IMG/VR virus record: IMGVR_UViG_3300037882_001770
Span: 62,001-126,000 of that record
Reading direction: 5' to 3' (one strand)
Source of the DNA: a virus
Length of the DNA stretch: 64,000 nt
The position numbers were made by a program, and so were the translations under genes. Below the pieces are notes generated by a model that was not told the origin of the DNA, did not search any database, and worked only from the letters and a program-made list of their open reading frames with translations. Below, piece after piece: positions 24,269-33,603 of this stretch. Every line of letters starts with the position of its first letter. Position 1 is the first letter of the stretch.

Positions 24269-27200
24269 ATGGCCGTTACACGAATAAAGAATAATCAGAT
24301 TACTGATGCAACTGTTGTTGCTAGTGCAAAACTAGTTGACTACTCGATTACCGCTGGAAAAATTGCTAATAATTTAACCTACGGTAGTGATTTAACGATC
24401 GCCGGTAACCTAACCGTTAACGGAAATACAACCACAATTGACACCACTGTTGTAACAGTCGAAGATCCAATGATCAGCTTGGCCTACAACCAATCAGGAA
24501 GTCCTACACTGGACATTGGTTGGATCGGGGTGCGCGGCACTGCAAACAATGTGGCCTTTATCTGGGACGAAAGTGCCTTAGAATTTGCGGCAGCCTTTAC
24601 CACAGACGATATTGGTAACACCACTATTTCTCTTATTGGCTATGCCAATCTCCATGTTTTAAACGCCAACGTTGCTGGCAATATCTCTATAGGTGGCAAC
24701 GTTGACATTACTGGCAACATTACAAGTATCAACGTAACTGGCAACATTACCGGTGGCAATCTTAACACTCCGGGTCTAGCCAGCGTAGTTGGCAATGTGA
24801 TTGGTGGCAATATCAGTACAGCTGGATTGATTACAGCGGTTGGCAATATCAACTCGGGTGCTAACATTGTGGCAACTGCCAATGTAATTGGTGGCAATAT
24901 CAGCACAGCTGGATTGATTACAGCCGCAGGAAATATTTTAACAAGCGGTATAGTTACTGCTACGGGCAATGTCACTGGTGGTAATTTACTCACCGGTGGT
25001 CTGATTAGTGCCACAGGTAACATCAATTCAGATGCCAATATTGTGGCAACTGCCAACGTGATCGGTGGCAATGTTTCAACTGCTGGATTGGTAACTGCTA
25101 CAGGTAATGTCACAGGTGGTAATTTACTCACCGGCGGTCTGATTAGTGCCACGGGCAACATCAACGGTGGCAATTTGTATTCAGCTGGTACTGTTACCGC
25201 AGTTGGTAATATTACTGCACCGTATTTTATTGGTAATATTATTGGTAATGTTGATGCAGCAGGCGCTAACACACAGGTACAATTCAACGACAGTGACATC
25301 CTAGCTGGCTCAGCTGGATTTACATTTGACAAAACAGCAAATCTAGTAACAGTCACTGGCAACATTCAAGGCGGCAATTTAAGAACAGCAGGACTAGCGT
25401 CAGTAACAGGTAACATCAATTCAGATGCCAATATTGTGGCAACTGCCAACGTGATCGGTGGAAACATCTCAACTGCTGGATTGGTAACTGCTACAGGTAA
25501 TGTCACAGGTGGCAACTTGATTACCACAGGTGTTGCCACAGTAACAGGTAACATCAATTCAGATGCCAATATTGTGGCAACTGCCAACGTGATAGGTGGC
25601 AATATTTCAACAGCTGGATTGATAACAGCCACAGGAAATGTAACCGGTGGCAACTTGATTACCACAGGTGTTGCCACAGTAACGGGTAACATCAATTCGG
25701 GCGCCAACGTGATAGTGGCAGCCAACGTGATTGGTGGAAATATTTCAACAGCTGGTCTAGTGACTGCAACTGGAAACATTACCGGTGGCAACTTAAGATC
25801 GGCTGTGATAACTTCACCAAGTAGTGATATAACCATTACCAGTGATTCTGCAAATGCCAACGTTGTTATTACTCCTAAAGGCACCGGTAACGTAGTTCTT
25901 AACAATGCTTACATCAACAATTTAAGAGATCCTATACTAGCACAAGATGCTGCATCTAAACAATATGTTGATGATGCAGTGTCTTCGGGTATCACAATTC
26001 ATACTCCGGTACGAGTTGAGTCTCCAACAGCTCTCAACGGAACTTATGCGCAGGGCGGAACTACTGCTACGGTGACCAGCACAGTAGCAGGTAACACAGT
26101 GGTGTTTGGTTCTGCAATCAGTCCTCAAGTAAATGATCAATATTGGTTTACCAGTTCGTTCAGTGGTATTCTAGCAAACACACCATACTTTGTTGTAAGT
26201 GCACCAAACACCAGTGCTGCAGTGTTGAGTATCACCTACAGTGGTGCTCCGGTCACAGACATTACTAGCGCAACTGGGTTAACTCAACCAGTGAGAATTA
26301 ATTCTGGTGTTGGTGCTACATTGACCAATGCTGGTGCAAATGCAACATTGGTTATCGACGGCGTTACTCTAAGTAACACCAACCGTGTGTTGATCTATCA
26401 ACAGGCCAATGCAGTACACAACGGTGTATACGTGGTTAGTGAAGCTGGTAATGCTACCACTGCCTGGCAGTTGACACGTAGTGATGATATGAACACCTAT
26501 GCTCCTGATGACCTCAACGGATTAGATGCAGGTGATTATTTCTATGTTCAAGAAGGTGACACTGGTGCAGGCGAAAGTTATGTGATGACCGCTCCGGTTG
26601 GACCAACAATCATTGGTTATGCCAATCTAACATTTACACAGTTTAGCGCCAGTCAAGTTTACTCAGCCAATACGAGTGCTGGTTTGAGTTTGATTGGTAC
26701 AGTATTCTCAGCTAAAGTTGACAACAACACTACAGCATTTGACGGCGGCGGCAATATCATTGTTAAAGCCGGCGCAAATTTAACAACTCCAAACATTGGT
26801 GCTGCAACCGGAACAAGTCTAAGCGTAACCGGCAACATCACCGGTAGTAATGTTGTAGCTACTAATGGTTTTTTTGGCAACGTAAATCTAACAGGCGATA
26901 TTGTTGTTAACAGCTTAACTGCAAATACATTTGTTAGTGCCACTGGTAATGTGATCGGCGGTAATATCAGTACAGCTGGACTAGTAACCGCTACAGGAAA
27001 TGTAACTGGTAGCAACTTGATCACAGGTGGACTAGTAACTGCTACTGGTAACGTAACAGGCGGCAATTTAATTACTGCAGGGTTGATTACAGCCACGGGT
27101 AATGTAACCGGTAATAACGTTACTGCACTCAATCAACTTGGTGCAGCAACTCTGAGTCTAAGTGGCAACGTAACTTCTGCACTCAATGTAACTGGAAACA

Positions 27201-29917
27201 TTGCTGGTGGAAACATCTCCACAGCCGGATTAGTAACTGCCACAGGTAACATCAATTCGGGCGCTAACATCGTGGCCACTGCCAATGTGATTGGTGGAAA
27301 CATCTCAACTGCTGGACTAGTAACTGCCACAGGTAACATCAATTCGGGCGCTAACATCGTGGCCACTGCCAATGTAATTGGTGGTAACTTGATCACTGCA
27401 GGTGTTGCTACGGTAACAGGTAACATCAATTCAGATGCCAATATTGTGGCAACCGCCAATGTAATTGGTGGTAATATCTCAACTGCTGGATTAGTAACTG
27501 CCACAGGCAATGTCACAGGTGGTAACTTGATCACTGCAGGTGTTGCTACTGTAACAGGCAACATCAATTCGGGTGCTAACATCGTGGCCACTGCCAATGT
27601 AATTGGTGGAAACATCTCAACTGCTGGATTAGTAACTGCCACAGGTAATGTCACCGGCGGCAATATCAACACAGCCGGATTGGCTAGCGTCACAGGCAAC
27701 GTAATTGGTGGTAATATCTCAACTGCTGGATTGGTCAATGCCACAGGCAATATCACCGGCGGTAACATAATTGGAAACACCAGTGGTAAATTTGGTAATA
27801 TTGTAATCTCAGGCGATGACATCACCGACACAAACGGTCGAGTCAATATCAACACCGCCGGAGCCGATGTTGACTTTGCAGTCAACGGTGACACAGTAGC
27901 CAATGTGTTTTACGTTGACGCCGGAACAGGCACAGCTAGCTTTGGTACAGCTACACAAACTACCAATGCACTGGTATCATTTAATACACCAACATCAGTG
28001 TTGATGCCAGTGGGTAATACACTGCAACGTCCAAGCGTGGGCGTCACAGGTATGCTGCGTTTTAACACCACTGATAACAATTTTGAAGTATACGATAACT
28101 CAGCCTGGACCGCAGTTGGTGTTCCGGAGTTTACAGTTATTGCAGACAGTCAGTTCAATGGTGACGGATCAACTGTTGCGTTTACAATCCTTGCAGATCA
28201 AACAACCAATAGCTGTATTGTAAGTATCAACGGTGTGGTACAGATTCCAGTTACTGCATACTCTGTGTCTGGCACTACTTTGACATTTACAGAAGCTCCG
28301 CTAGCAGGCGACGTCATTGATGTACGTCAAATTACTAGTACTACCACAGTTACCGCTCTCAGCAACAGCAGCGGCAATGCCGAAGTCAGCGTGAGTGATA
28401 CTGATTCAATAGTAAACATTCGTGGCAATTTAGTTCCAATTGCTAGTAACACATACAGCCTTGGAAATGCAACACACAGCTGGGATAGTTTGTATGTAGC
28501 TGGTAATACAATTTATCTAGGCACATTACAGCTCAAACAAGCAAGTGCAGACACCTTTGCAGTTTACACCGCTGATGGTATAACTGCAGCCAACATTGAC
28601 GTGGGCAGTATTGACGTTCAGTCTATCACACAAGGGACCAGTGCAATTGGTATTGCTGGCAACAACGGCAATGCTTATATCACAGTGGGCGGAACAGCCA
28701 ATGTGGTTGTAACAGCAACCACTGGACAGTTTGTAACTGGAATACAGTCGGTTACTGGCAACATCACTGGCGGCAACATCAGTACAGCGGGACTAATAAC
28801 AGCCGTGGGTAACGTAACGGGCGGCAATATCAGAACCGGCGGACTAATCAGCGCTACTGGCAACATAACCGGTGCCAACTTGAGCATAACAGCAGATGCA
28901 GTAATTACCGGAAACTTAACAGTTAACGGTACCACTACCACAATCAACTCCAACACAATTACCACTAACGACAAGGCCATTACATTAGGTAACAATCAAT
29001 CAACTGGGTCTGCGTTGGATGGTTCTGGAATTGATGTTGGTAGCAACTCACTGGCAACATGGAAATTCAACAACGCAACTACTAGCTGGCAAAGCAATAT
29101 TGGTATTACACCAAGTGCCAATGCTACACTTTCCTTGGGCGGCACAAGTAATTATTGGGGAACTCTGTATGCCAATGCAGTTATAGTGGCCACAACAGCA
29201 GGAGTAACAGGCAATATCACCGGCGGAAATATATTAACAGCTGGATTGATCAGTGCAACTGGCACTATTACTGGCACAGGTAATATCACCGGCGGCAATA
29301 TCAACACAGCCGGATTGGCTAGTATTACTGGTAATGTAATTGGTGGTAATATCTCAACTGCTGGATTGATCAGTGCAACTGGCTCCATTACTGGTGCAGC
29401 TATAACAGGCTCAAGCCTAACAGTGGGCACCGGTAACGTAACAGCGGGCAACATTGTCAATGGCAATGCCAATGGAGTGGGTAATATTGGTAGTTCAACC
29501 ACATACTATAATACTGTATTTGCCAAAGCAACTTCGGCACAATATGCCGACCTGGCAGAAAAATATGTAGCTGATGCCGAATATGCTCCTGGTACGGTAG
29601 TGATATTTGGCGGCTCAGCAGAAGTCACTGTTAATGCGACAGATGCGGACCGTAGGGTTGCTGGGGTAGTATCTACAAATCCAAGCTACATCATGAACGG
29701 TGGGTTAGAAGCCGACTACGTGGCAACTGTGGCGTTAACTGGACGTGTACCGTGTTTTGTAATTGGCCCAGTTAAGAAAGGTGACATGATAGTTGCTGCT
29801 GGGTTAGGCCGTGCTAGAGCCGAGCAAGATCCACGAGTTGGTACTGTAATCGGTAAAGCACTTGAAGATTTTGATGGTATCGAAGGCACAATTGAAGTTG
29901 TGGTAGGTCGATTCTAA
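24269..29917 (+). CDS. Giant repetitive tail fibre (adhesin), 1,882 residues
   Basis: The N-terminus (AVTRIKNNQITDATVVASAK, then NLTVNGNTTTIDTTVVTVED) is the anchoring domain shared by many marine phage fibres. Residues 130-560 and 890-1180 are tandem repeats of about 16-17 residues of the form GGNISTAGLVTATGNVT, a pattern expected for a parallel beta-helix shaft. A QYVDD linker (near 570) and a large beta domain separate the repeat blocks. The RYN-W module lies near 1260. The C-terminal 150 residues (AQYADLAEKYVADAEYAPGT and TNPSYIMN) form a domain with a look of the autoproteolytic fibre-chaperone families, duplicated in the gene at 31134. This is the most likely host-recognition fibre. Confidence 0.85.
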   Translation: MAVTRIKNNQITDATVVASAKLVDYSITAGKIANNLTYGSDLTIAGNLTVNGNTTTIDTTVVTVEDPMISLAYNQSGSPTLDIGWIGVRGTANNVAFIWDESALEFAAAFTTDDIGNTTISLIGYANLHVLNANVAGNISIGGNVDITGNITSINVTGNITGGNLNTPGLASVVGNVIGGNISTAGLITAVGNINSGANIVATANVIGGNISTAGLITAAGNILTSGIVTATGNVTGGNLLTGGLISATGNINSDANIVATANVIGGNVSTAGLVTATGNVTGGNLLTGGLISATGNINGGNLYSAGTVTAVGNITAPYFIGNIIGNVDAAGANTQVQFNDSDILAGSAGFTFDKTANLVTVTGNIQGGNLRTAGLASVTGNINSDANIVATANVIGGNISTAGLVTATGNVTGGNLITTGVATVTGNINSDANIVATANVIGGNISTAGLITATGNVTGGNLITTGVATVTGNINSGANVIVAANVIGGNISTAGLVTATGNITGGNLRSAVITSPSSDITITSDSANANVVITPKGTGNVVLNNAYINNLRDPILAQDAASKQYVDDAVSSGITIHTPVRVESPTALNGTYAQGGTTATVTSTVAGNTVVFGSAISPQVNDQYWFTSSFSGILANTPYFVVSAPNTSAAVLSITYSGAPVTDITSATGLTQPVRINSGVGATLTNAGANATLVIDGVTLSNTNRVLIYQQANAVHNGVYVVSEAGNATTAWQLTRSDDMNTYAPDDLNGLDAGDYFYVQEGDTGAGESYVMTAPVGPTIIGYANLTFTQFSASQVYSANTSAGLSLIGTVFSAKVDNNTTAFDGGGNIIVKAGANLTTPNIGAATGTSLSVTGNITGSNVVATNGFFGNVNLTGDIVVNSLTANTFVSATGNVIGGNISTAGLVTATGNVTGSNLITGGLVTATGNVTGGNLITAGLITATGNVTGNNVTALNQLGAATLSLSGNVTSALNVTGNIAGGNISTAGLVTATGNINSGANIVATANVIGGNISTAGLVTATGNINSGANIVATANVIGGNLITAGVATVTGNINSDANIVATANVIGGNISTAGLVTATGNVTGGNLITAGVATVTGNINSGANIVATANVIGGNISTAGLVTATGNVTGGNINTAGLASVTGNVIGGNISTAGLVNATGNITGGNIIGNTSGKFGNIVISGDDITDTNGRVNINTAGADVDFAVNGDTVANVFYVDAGTGTASFGTATQTTNALVSFNTPTSVLMPVGNTLQRPSVGVTGMLRFNTTDNNFEVYDNSAWTAVGVPEFTVIADSQFNGDGSTVAFTILADQTTNSCIVSINGVVQIPVTAYSVSGTTLTFTEAPLAGDVIDVRQITSTTTVTALSNSSGNAEVSVSDTDSIVNIRGNLVPIASNTYSLGNATHSWDSLYVAGNTIYLGTLQLKQASADTFAVYTADGITAANIDVGSIDVQSITQGTSAIGIAGNNGNAYITVGGTANVVVTATTGQFVTGIQSVTGNITGGNISTAGLITAVGNVTGGNIRTGGLISATGNITGANLSITADAVITGNLTVNGTTTTINSNTITTNDKAITLGNNQSTGSALDGSGIDVGSNSLATWKFNNATTSWQSNIGITPSANATLSLGGTSNYWGTLYANAVIVATTAGVTGNITGGNILTAGLISATGTITGTGNITGGNINTAGLASITGNVIGGNISTAGLISATGSITGAAITGSSLTVGTGNVTAGNIVNGNANGVGNIGSSTTYYNTVFAKATSAQYADLAEKYVADAEYAPGTVVIFGGSAEVTVNATDADRRVAGVVSTNPSYIMNGGLEADYVATVALTGRVPCFVIGPVKKGDMIVAAGLGRARAEQDPRVGTVIGKALEDFDGIEGTIEVVVGRF
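24700..27780 (+). repeat. Tandem near-identical DNA repeats inside the giant fibre gene
   Basis: Segments such as ATCAATTCAGATGCCAATAT and GCCAACGTGATCGGTGGCAA recur many times with few differences, between about 24840 and 25800 and again between about 27180 and 27740. Some copies are almost identical over 60-100 bp. The same repeats give ladder-like similarity of the protein to itself and would favour unequal recombination or assembly collapse. Confidence 0.85.
29447..29575 (+). repeat. Direct repeat shared with 32034-32162
   Basis: This 129-bp segment is identical to 32034-32162 over its first 95 nt and differs at about five positions afterwards. It encodes the start of the C-terminal domain in two fibre genes (24269 and 31134). 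The third codon positions match too, so the duplication or conversion is recent. Confidence 0.9.
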
Positions 29918-29932
29918 ACAAAAACTCTGCCA

Positions 29933-29963
29933 AAATAGGACTCCTACGGAGTCCTATTTTTTT
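29933..29963 (+). terminator. Rho-independent terminator after the giant fibre
   Basis: AAATAGGACTCC, loop TAC, GGAGTCCTATTT and a run of seven T (29957-29963). Confidence 0.95.
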
Positions 29964-29965
29964 GA

Positions 29966-29972
29966 CTAAATA
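29966..29972 (+). promoter_or_regulatory. Late promoter core (CTAAATA)
   Basis: CTAAATA right behind the terminator, 21 nt before the ATG at 29994, with only a weak ribosome site. Confidence 0.6.
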
Positions 29973-29993
29973 TTTCATGCTAATGGATATATC

Positions 29994-31112
29994 ATGGGAT
30001 TAACTAGACTTCGGGCCGAGCAGATATCAGACATAGACTATAAACAGGCTGTGCGTGTGATTGCGGTGGCCAATGTCACATTGATAGGAGGAGCGCCTAG
30101 CCAAGTCGACGGCGTGGCTGTTAGCATAGGTGATAGAATTTTAGTAAATGGTCAACTTACTGGAAGCCAAAACGGGATTTATCAAGTACAAACTGTAGGG
30201 TCAGGGTCAACCGGTACGTGGATTCGTGCTGCAGATACCAATACTACCGGTGAATTGGAAGCGGGGACTATTGTTATGGTCACCGAAGGCACAGTTTATA
30301 AAGATACGCAGTGGAAGTTGACCACCAACAATCCTATCATAATCGGGACCACAAGTCTTACCTTTGAGCAGAATTCGGCTTTTGCTTTTGGTAATATATT
30401 TGCTAATAGCACCGCAGTTCTGGCTAACACAGTGGGGGATGTTCTTACTCTAACAGCCGGCAACAACATACAAATTACTGGTAACAATACTAACAAATCT
30501 GTGTCTATCGGAGTTACAGGCCTTAGCATCAACTCGATAGCTAACGGTACGTCTAACGTAAATGTGGTTAGTGCAGGTGGCAACGTCACAGTGGGGGTGG
30601 CTGGTACCAGTAATGTAGTAGTGGTTTCTGCATCGGGCATGAACATCTCCGGAAATCTTATTACTACCGCAGTTGCGTCAGACTTGGTTCCTAGTGTTGA
30701 TATTGGATTTAGTTTGGGCAACGTCACCAACCGGTGGGCAAACTTATATCTATCAGGCAATACAATTTATCTTGGTAATAGTATTATTACTGAAACCGCC
30801 AATGGTGACATTGTTATTGAAAACGCTGGCAGTTTTGCGGTGCCAGTCGGAAACACCGCACAACGAAGCGAAGTTCAGGGAGCTATACGATTCAATACCA
30901 CCATTAACGCATTTGAAACCTACGACGGCGCTGGGTGGAATACTGTGGCATATGGCAATGCCAGCGATTTTCCATTTGGAGAATACGGCGATTTATCTGA
31001 AAATAACAGCGACGCATTTGGAATTAGCACTGTAGAATCATTTGACTGTAACAACGAAGGCACTATTGTGGTTGTCAATTTGGGTGCCGGGGAAGCGTAC
31101 CTGGGTGCATAA
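29994..31112 (+). CDS. Tail fibre protein
   Basis: 372 residues. The N-terminal 120 residues (GLTRLRAEQISDIDYKQAVR, GDRILVNGQLTGSQNGIYQV) are a domain also found, in diverged form, in the middle of the giant fibre. It continues with beta repeats, then the fibre RYN-W module (GAIRFNTTINAFETYDGAGW). The C-terminus differs from that of the neighbouring fibres, so the host-contact part may be different. Confidence 0.75.
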   Translation: MGLTRLRAEQISDIDYKQAVRVIAVANVTLIGGAPSQVDGVAVSIGDRILVNGQLTGSQNGIYQVQTVGSGSTGTWIRAADTNTTGELEAGTIVMVTEGTVYKDTQWKLTTNNPIIIGTTSLTFEQNSAFAFGNIFANSTAVLANTVGDVLTLTAGNNIQITGNNTNKSVSIGVTGLSINSIANGTSNVNVVSAGGNVTVGVAGTSNVVVVSASGMNISGNLITTAVASDLVPSVDIGFSLGNVTNRWANLYLSGNTIYLGNSIITETANGDIVIENAGSFAVPVGNTAQRSEVQGAIRFNTTINAFETYDGAGWNTVAYGNASDFPFGEYGDLSENNSDAFGISTVESFDCNNEGTIVVVNLGAGEAYLGA

Positions 31113-31115
31113 ATA
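31109..31115 (+). promoter_or_regulatory. Late promoter core (ATAAATA) over the upstream stop
   Basis: ATAAATA includes the TAA stop (31110-31112) of the fibre gene. A ribosome site CAGGGGA lies before the ATG at 31134. Confidence 0.6.
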
Positions 31116-31133
31116 TAAGATACAGGGGAAATC

Positions 31134-32516
31134 ATGCCAACAGTAGTGCAATTTAGACGTGGAAACACCACACAAAATAACAACTTCACCGGAGCAATTG
31201 GTGAGATATCCGTGGACACCACTCTGAATGTTCTACGAGTTGCAGACGGATCCACAGCTGGCGGATTTGCATTAGTTGGCCAATCTGCATCACAAACAAT
31301 AACAAATAAAATATATCAAGGATCGATTGTAAGTGTTACTGGTAATATCACAAGCGGAAATTTGCTAGTCAATACAGACGCAGTTATTACAGGAAATCTA
31401 ACAGTAAATGGCACAACAATCACAGTAAACAGTAACACTGTCACAATTAACGATAAGTTTATCAATGTTGCTAATAATGCTAGTACAAGTACATTGGCCG
31501 ATGGCGGTGGTATTGGAGTTGGCCCAGTGGGCGCAGAATATGCCAAGTTAGAGTATGATCAGGCAACCAATACATGGAACACTAATATAGGTATCTCTAT
31601 AACTGGTAATCTTAGTGCAACTGGCAACATCACAGGCGGTAATTTTGTAGGAACACTTAATGGGTCAGGCGCAAATGTAACGGCTATCAGTGCCACAAAT
31701 ATTTCTAGTGGTACTTTGAACCAGGCAAGATTGGCTAACTCTGCTGTAACATTGGGAAGCACATCACTGGTACTAGGTGCCACAGTCACAACAATAGCTG
31801 GCTTAACTAGTATAACAAGTAATACATTTGTTGGTGCATTAACTGGGGCGGCTACCACAGCCGGTACGGTAACCACAGCGGCGCAACCAAATATTACTAG
31901 CGTTGGTACGCTAACGACTGTCAGCGTAACAGGCAATGTCACTGGCGGTAATGTTCGAACAGCTGGATTGATCAGTGCAACTGGCTCCATTACTGGTTCT
32001 AGTTTAACAGTAGGCACAGGCAACATAACCGCAGGCAACATTGTCAATGGCAATGCCAATGGAGTGGGTAATATTGGTAGTTCAACCACATACTATAATA
32101 CTGTATTTGCCAAAGCAACTTCGGCACAGTACGCCGACCTGGCAGAGATGTATGTAGCTGATCAAAATTATTTGCCTGGCACCGTGGTGATATTTGGCGG
32201 CTCACACGAAATTACATCCGCAACGCATACACATAGTGCGCAAATTGCTGGAGTAATCTCAACCAATCCAAGTTATCTAATGAATAGTGCGCAAGAAGGA
32301 GCACATGTCTTGCCAGTAGCATTAACTGGCCGTGTTCCTTGTCAAGTAGTTGGTACAATAGCCAAGGGCGATAGATTGGTTGCTAGTAATTTACCTGGAG
32401 TTGCAACAGCATTAGACATGTTGCAATATCAACCCGGCTGTATCATTGGCAAGGCTATAGAAACATACAATTCTTTAGACGTTGGCGTTATTGAAGTGGT
32501 CGTTGGAAGATTATAA
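31134..32516 (+). CDS. Tail fibre with the duplicated C-terminal domain
   Basis: 460 residues. The N-terminus PTVVQFRRGNTTQNNNFTGA is followed by the anchoring segment NLTVNGTTITVNSNTVTIND seen in the giant fibre. The C-terminal 150 residues (AQYADLAEMYVADQNYLPGT, STNPSYLMN, GCIIGKAIETYNSLDVGVIE) copy the C-terminal domain of the 24269 fibre with divergence. Probably a second adhesin or an alternative tip that can be exchanged by recombination through the 129-bp DNA repeat. Confidence 0.8.
   Translation: MPTVVQFRRGNTTQNNNFTGAIGEISVDTTLNVLRVADGSTAGGFALVGQSASQTITNKIYQGSIVSVTGNITSGNLLVNTDAVITGNLTVNGTTITVNSNTVTINDKFINVANNASTSTLADGGGIGVGPVGAEYAKLEYDQATNTWNTNIGISITGNLSATGNITGGNFVGTLNGSGANVTAISATNISSGTLNQARLANSAVTLGSTSLVLGATVTTIAGLTSITSNTFVGALTGAATTAGTVTTAAQPNITSVGTLTTVSVTGNVTGGNVRTAGLISATGSITGSSLTVGTGNITAGNIVNGNANGVGNIGSSTTYYNTVFAKATSAQYADLAEMYVADQNYLPGTVVIFGGSHEITSATHTHSAQIAGVISTNPSYLMNSAQEGAHVLPVALTGRVPCQVVGTIAKGDRLVASNLPGVATALDMLQYQPGCIIGKAIETYNSLDVGVIEVVVGRL
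32034..32162 (+). repeat. Direct repeat shared with 29447-29575
   Basis: Second copy of the 129-bp direct repeat at offset 2,587 bp from the first, in the same orientation. Recombination between them would delete the fibre at 29994 and fuse the two fibres in frame. Confidence 0.9.
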
Positions 32517-33178
32517 TGCAAGCGCGGTATCGACAAGAATACCCAGGTGAATTTGTTGTGTTGCGTACTACATGGTCTGCTGGAAAAAAACAACAAGAGC
32601 GAGAGTGGATTGACAACCCAATTGAAAATCAACATCTTAGTCATCGTGCTGCATGTATAGGAACCAATTCAGACCTAGCAAGACTTGACCACACCCGCTT
32701 ACAAACGCATCGCGGGGGTTTGTTAGGTAGTAAAAAATTGCAAACGTACGGAACCGGAGACATTGCCTTGACCATGCGATTAGACTTTGCAGTTGAGCTG
32801 GATAATGAAAAATTGCAACAACTGAAAGCATTGCAGTACACCGAGCACAATATTGTATATACTAACACCAAGTTGTGTATTGCAAATCCGGGGTCTTGTT
32901 ATCTTATCCCCTACACACCAAATTTACAAACTGAAGTTGTGCCAATATATCTGGCAGCGTTTGACGGCCATCATGAAATTTTTCTAATAGGTTACAACAA
33001 CGATTCCTCAATTGCCAGCACAGGTTGGATTTCTCAGGTGGCCACAATTATGACTGCTTATTCAGGTACAAAGTTTTTTGTAGTTGGAACAAAATCTAAT
33101 ATTCCACCAAGCTGGTTTGATTGTCCAAATGTAGAACACATGGACTATAGGAAATTTATCACATATTGCGACGTTTAG
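32516..33178 (+). CDS. Putative enzyme, paralogue-like to the gene at 21205
   Basis: 220 residues with a Rossmann-like centre and a C-terminal part HHEIFLIGYNNDSSIASTGW, then QVATIMTAYSGTKFFVVG and CPNVEHMDYRKFITYCDV. This mirrors the blocks of the 21205 protein in order and spacing. Both may act on surface sugars or nucleotide-sugars; this is an inference. The gene lies at the right border of the fibre cluster, its ATG overlaps the fibre stop (TAATG), and its end is convergent with the Nudix gene by 4 nt. Confidence 0.45.
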   Translation: MQARYRQEYPGEFVVLRTTWSAGKKQQEREWIDNPIENQHLSHRAACIGTNSDLARLDHTRLQTHRGGLLGSKKLQTYGTGDIALTMRLDFAVELDNEKLQQLKALQYTEHNIVYTNTKLCIANPGSCYLIPYTPNLQTEVVPIYLAAFDGHHEIFLIGYNNDSSIASTGWISQVATIMTAYSGTKFFVVGTKSNIPPSWFDCPNVEHMDYRKFITYCDV

Positions 33179-33603
33179 ATCAGCTGTTCAACAGACTGAA
33201 TTTTATTTTGCACCGCTTCAAAATTTACAGTACTCCATAATCCGGGATGCATAGGTTTTGGCCACACACCAGAATTTAACCAAGCCCAACCACAGTGTTC
33301 GTCATTTAACACAGGAATAAATTCAGAGGCTACACTACAAAAAAATGTATGGTACGCAAACCCGTGATCTGAAGTGGTGAATTTTTCTAACGGAATTAAT
33401 TTTAAATATGCAGGCATTGTGCCCAACTCTTCGGTGCATTCTCTAGTGATGGCGTCCATCAGTGTTTCGCCCGCATCAATCTTGCCACCCGGTAATCCCC
33501 AAGCACCCGGATGTTTAGGATCATTGCGCATAAGATATAGATATCGACCAGTGTTGACTGAGTAAAACCAAACACCTACTGCATTTACAGAACTAGGTTC
33601 CAT
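33175..33603 (-). CDS. Nudix hydrolase
   Basis: 142 residues with a complete Nudix box: GGKIDAGETLMDAITRECTE followed by ELG, the G-x5-E-x7-R-E-x-x-E-E-x-G signature that binds the metal and pyrophosphate. The family hydrolyses nucleoside diphosphates linked to other groups; the substrate is unknown. The ATG at 33603 is chosen because AGGAGG stands at the right spacing; the frame is open 18 codons further. The start overlaps the gp15 end by 19 nt, so it is expressed with the neck operon. Confidence 0.88.
   Translation of the reverse strand: MEPSSVNAVGVWFYSVNTGRYLYLMRNDPKHPGAWGLPGGKIDAGETLMDAITRECTEELGTMPAYLKLIPLEKFTTSDHGFAYHTFFCSVASEFIPVLNDEHCGWAWLNSGVWPKPMHPGLWSTVNFEAVQNKIQSVEQLI

Noticed and set aside
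24840-25800. CRISPR-like array
   Set aside because: The repeats are in-frame coding modules with no constant spacer length; no cas genes are present.
24640-29502. Several long minus-strand open frames within the giant fibre and neighbouring fibre genes
   Set aside because: They are mirror images of the repetitive coding strand, rich in Pro/Leu/Val repeats, without starts or promoters.
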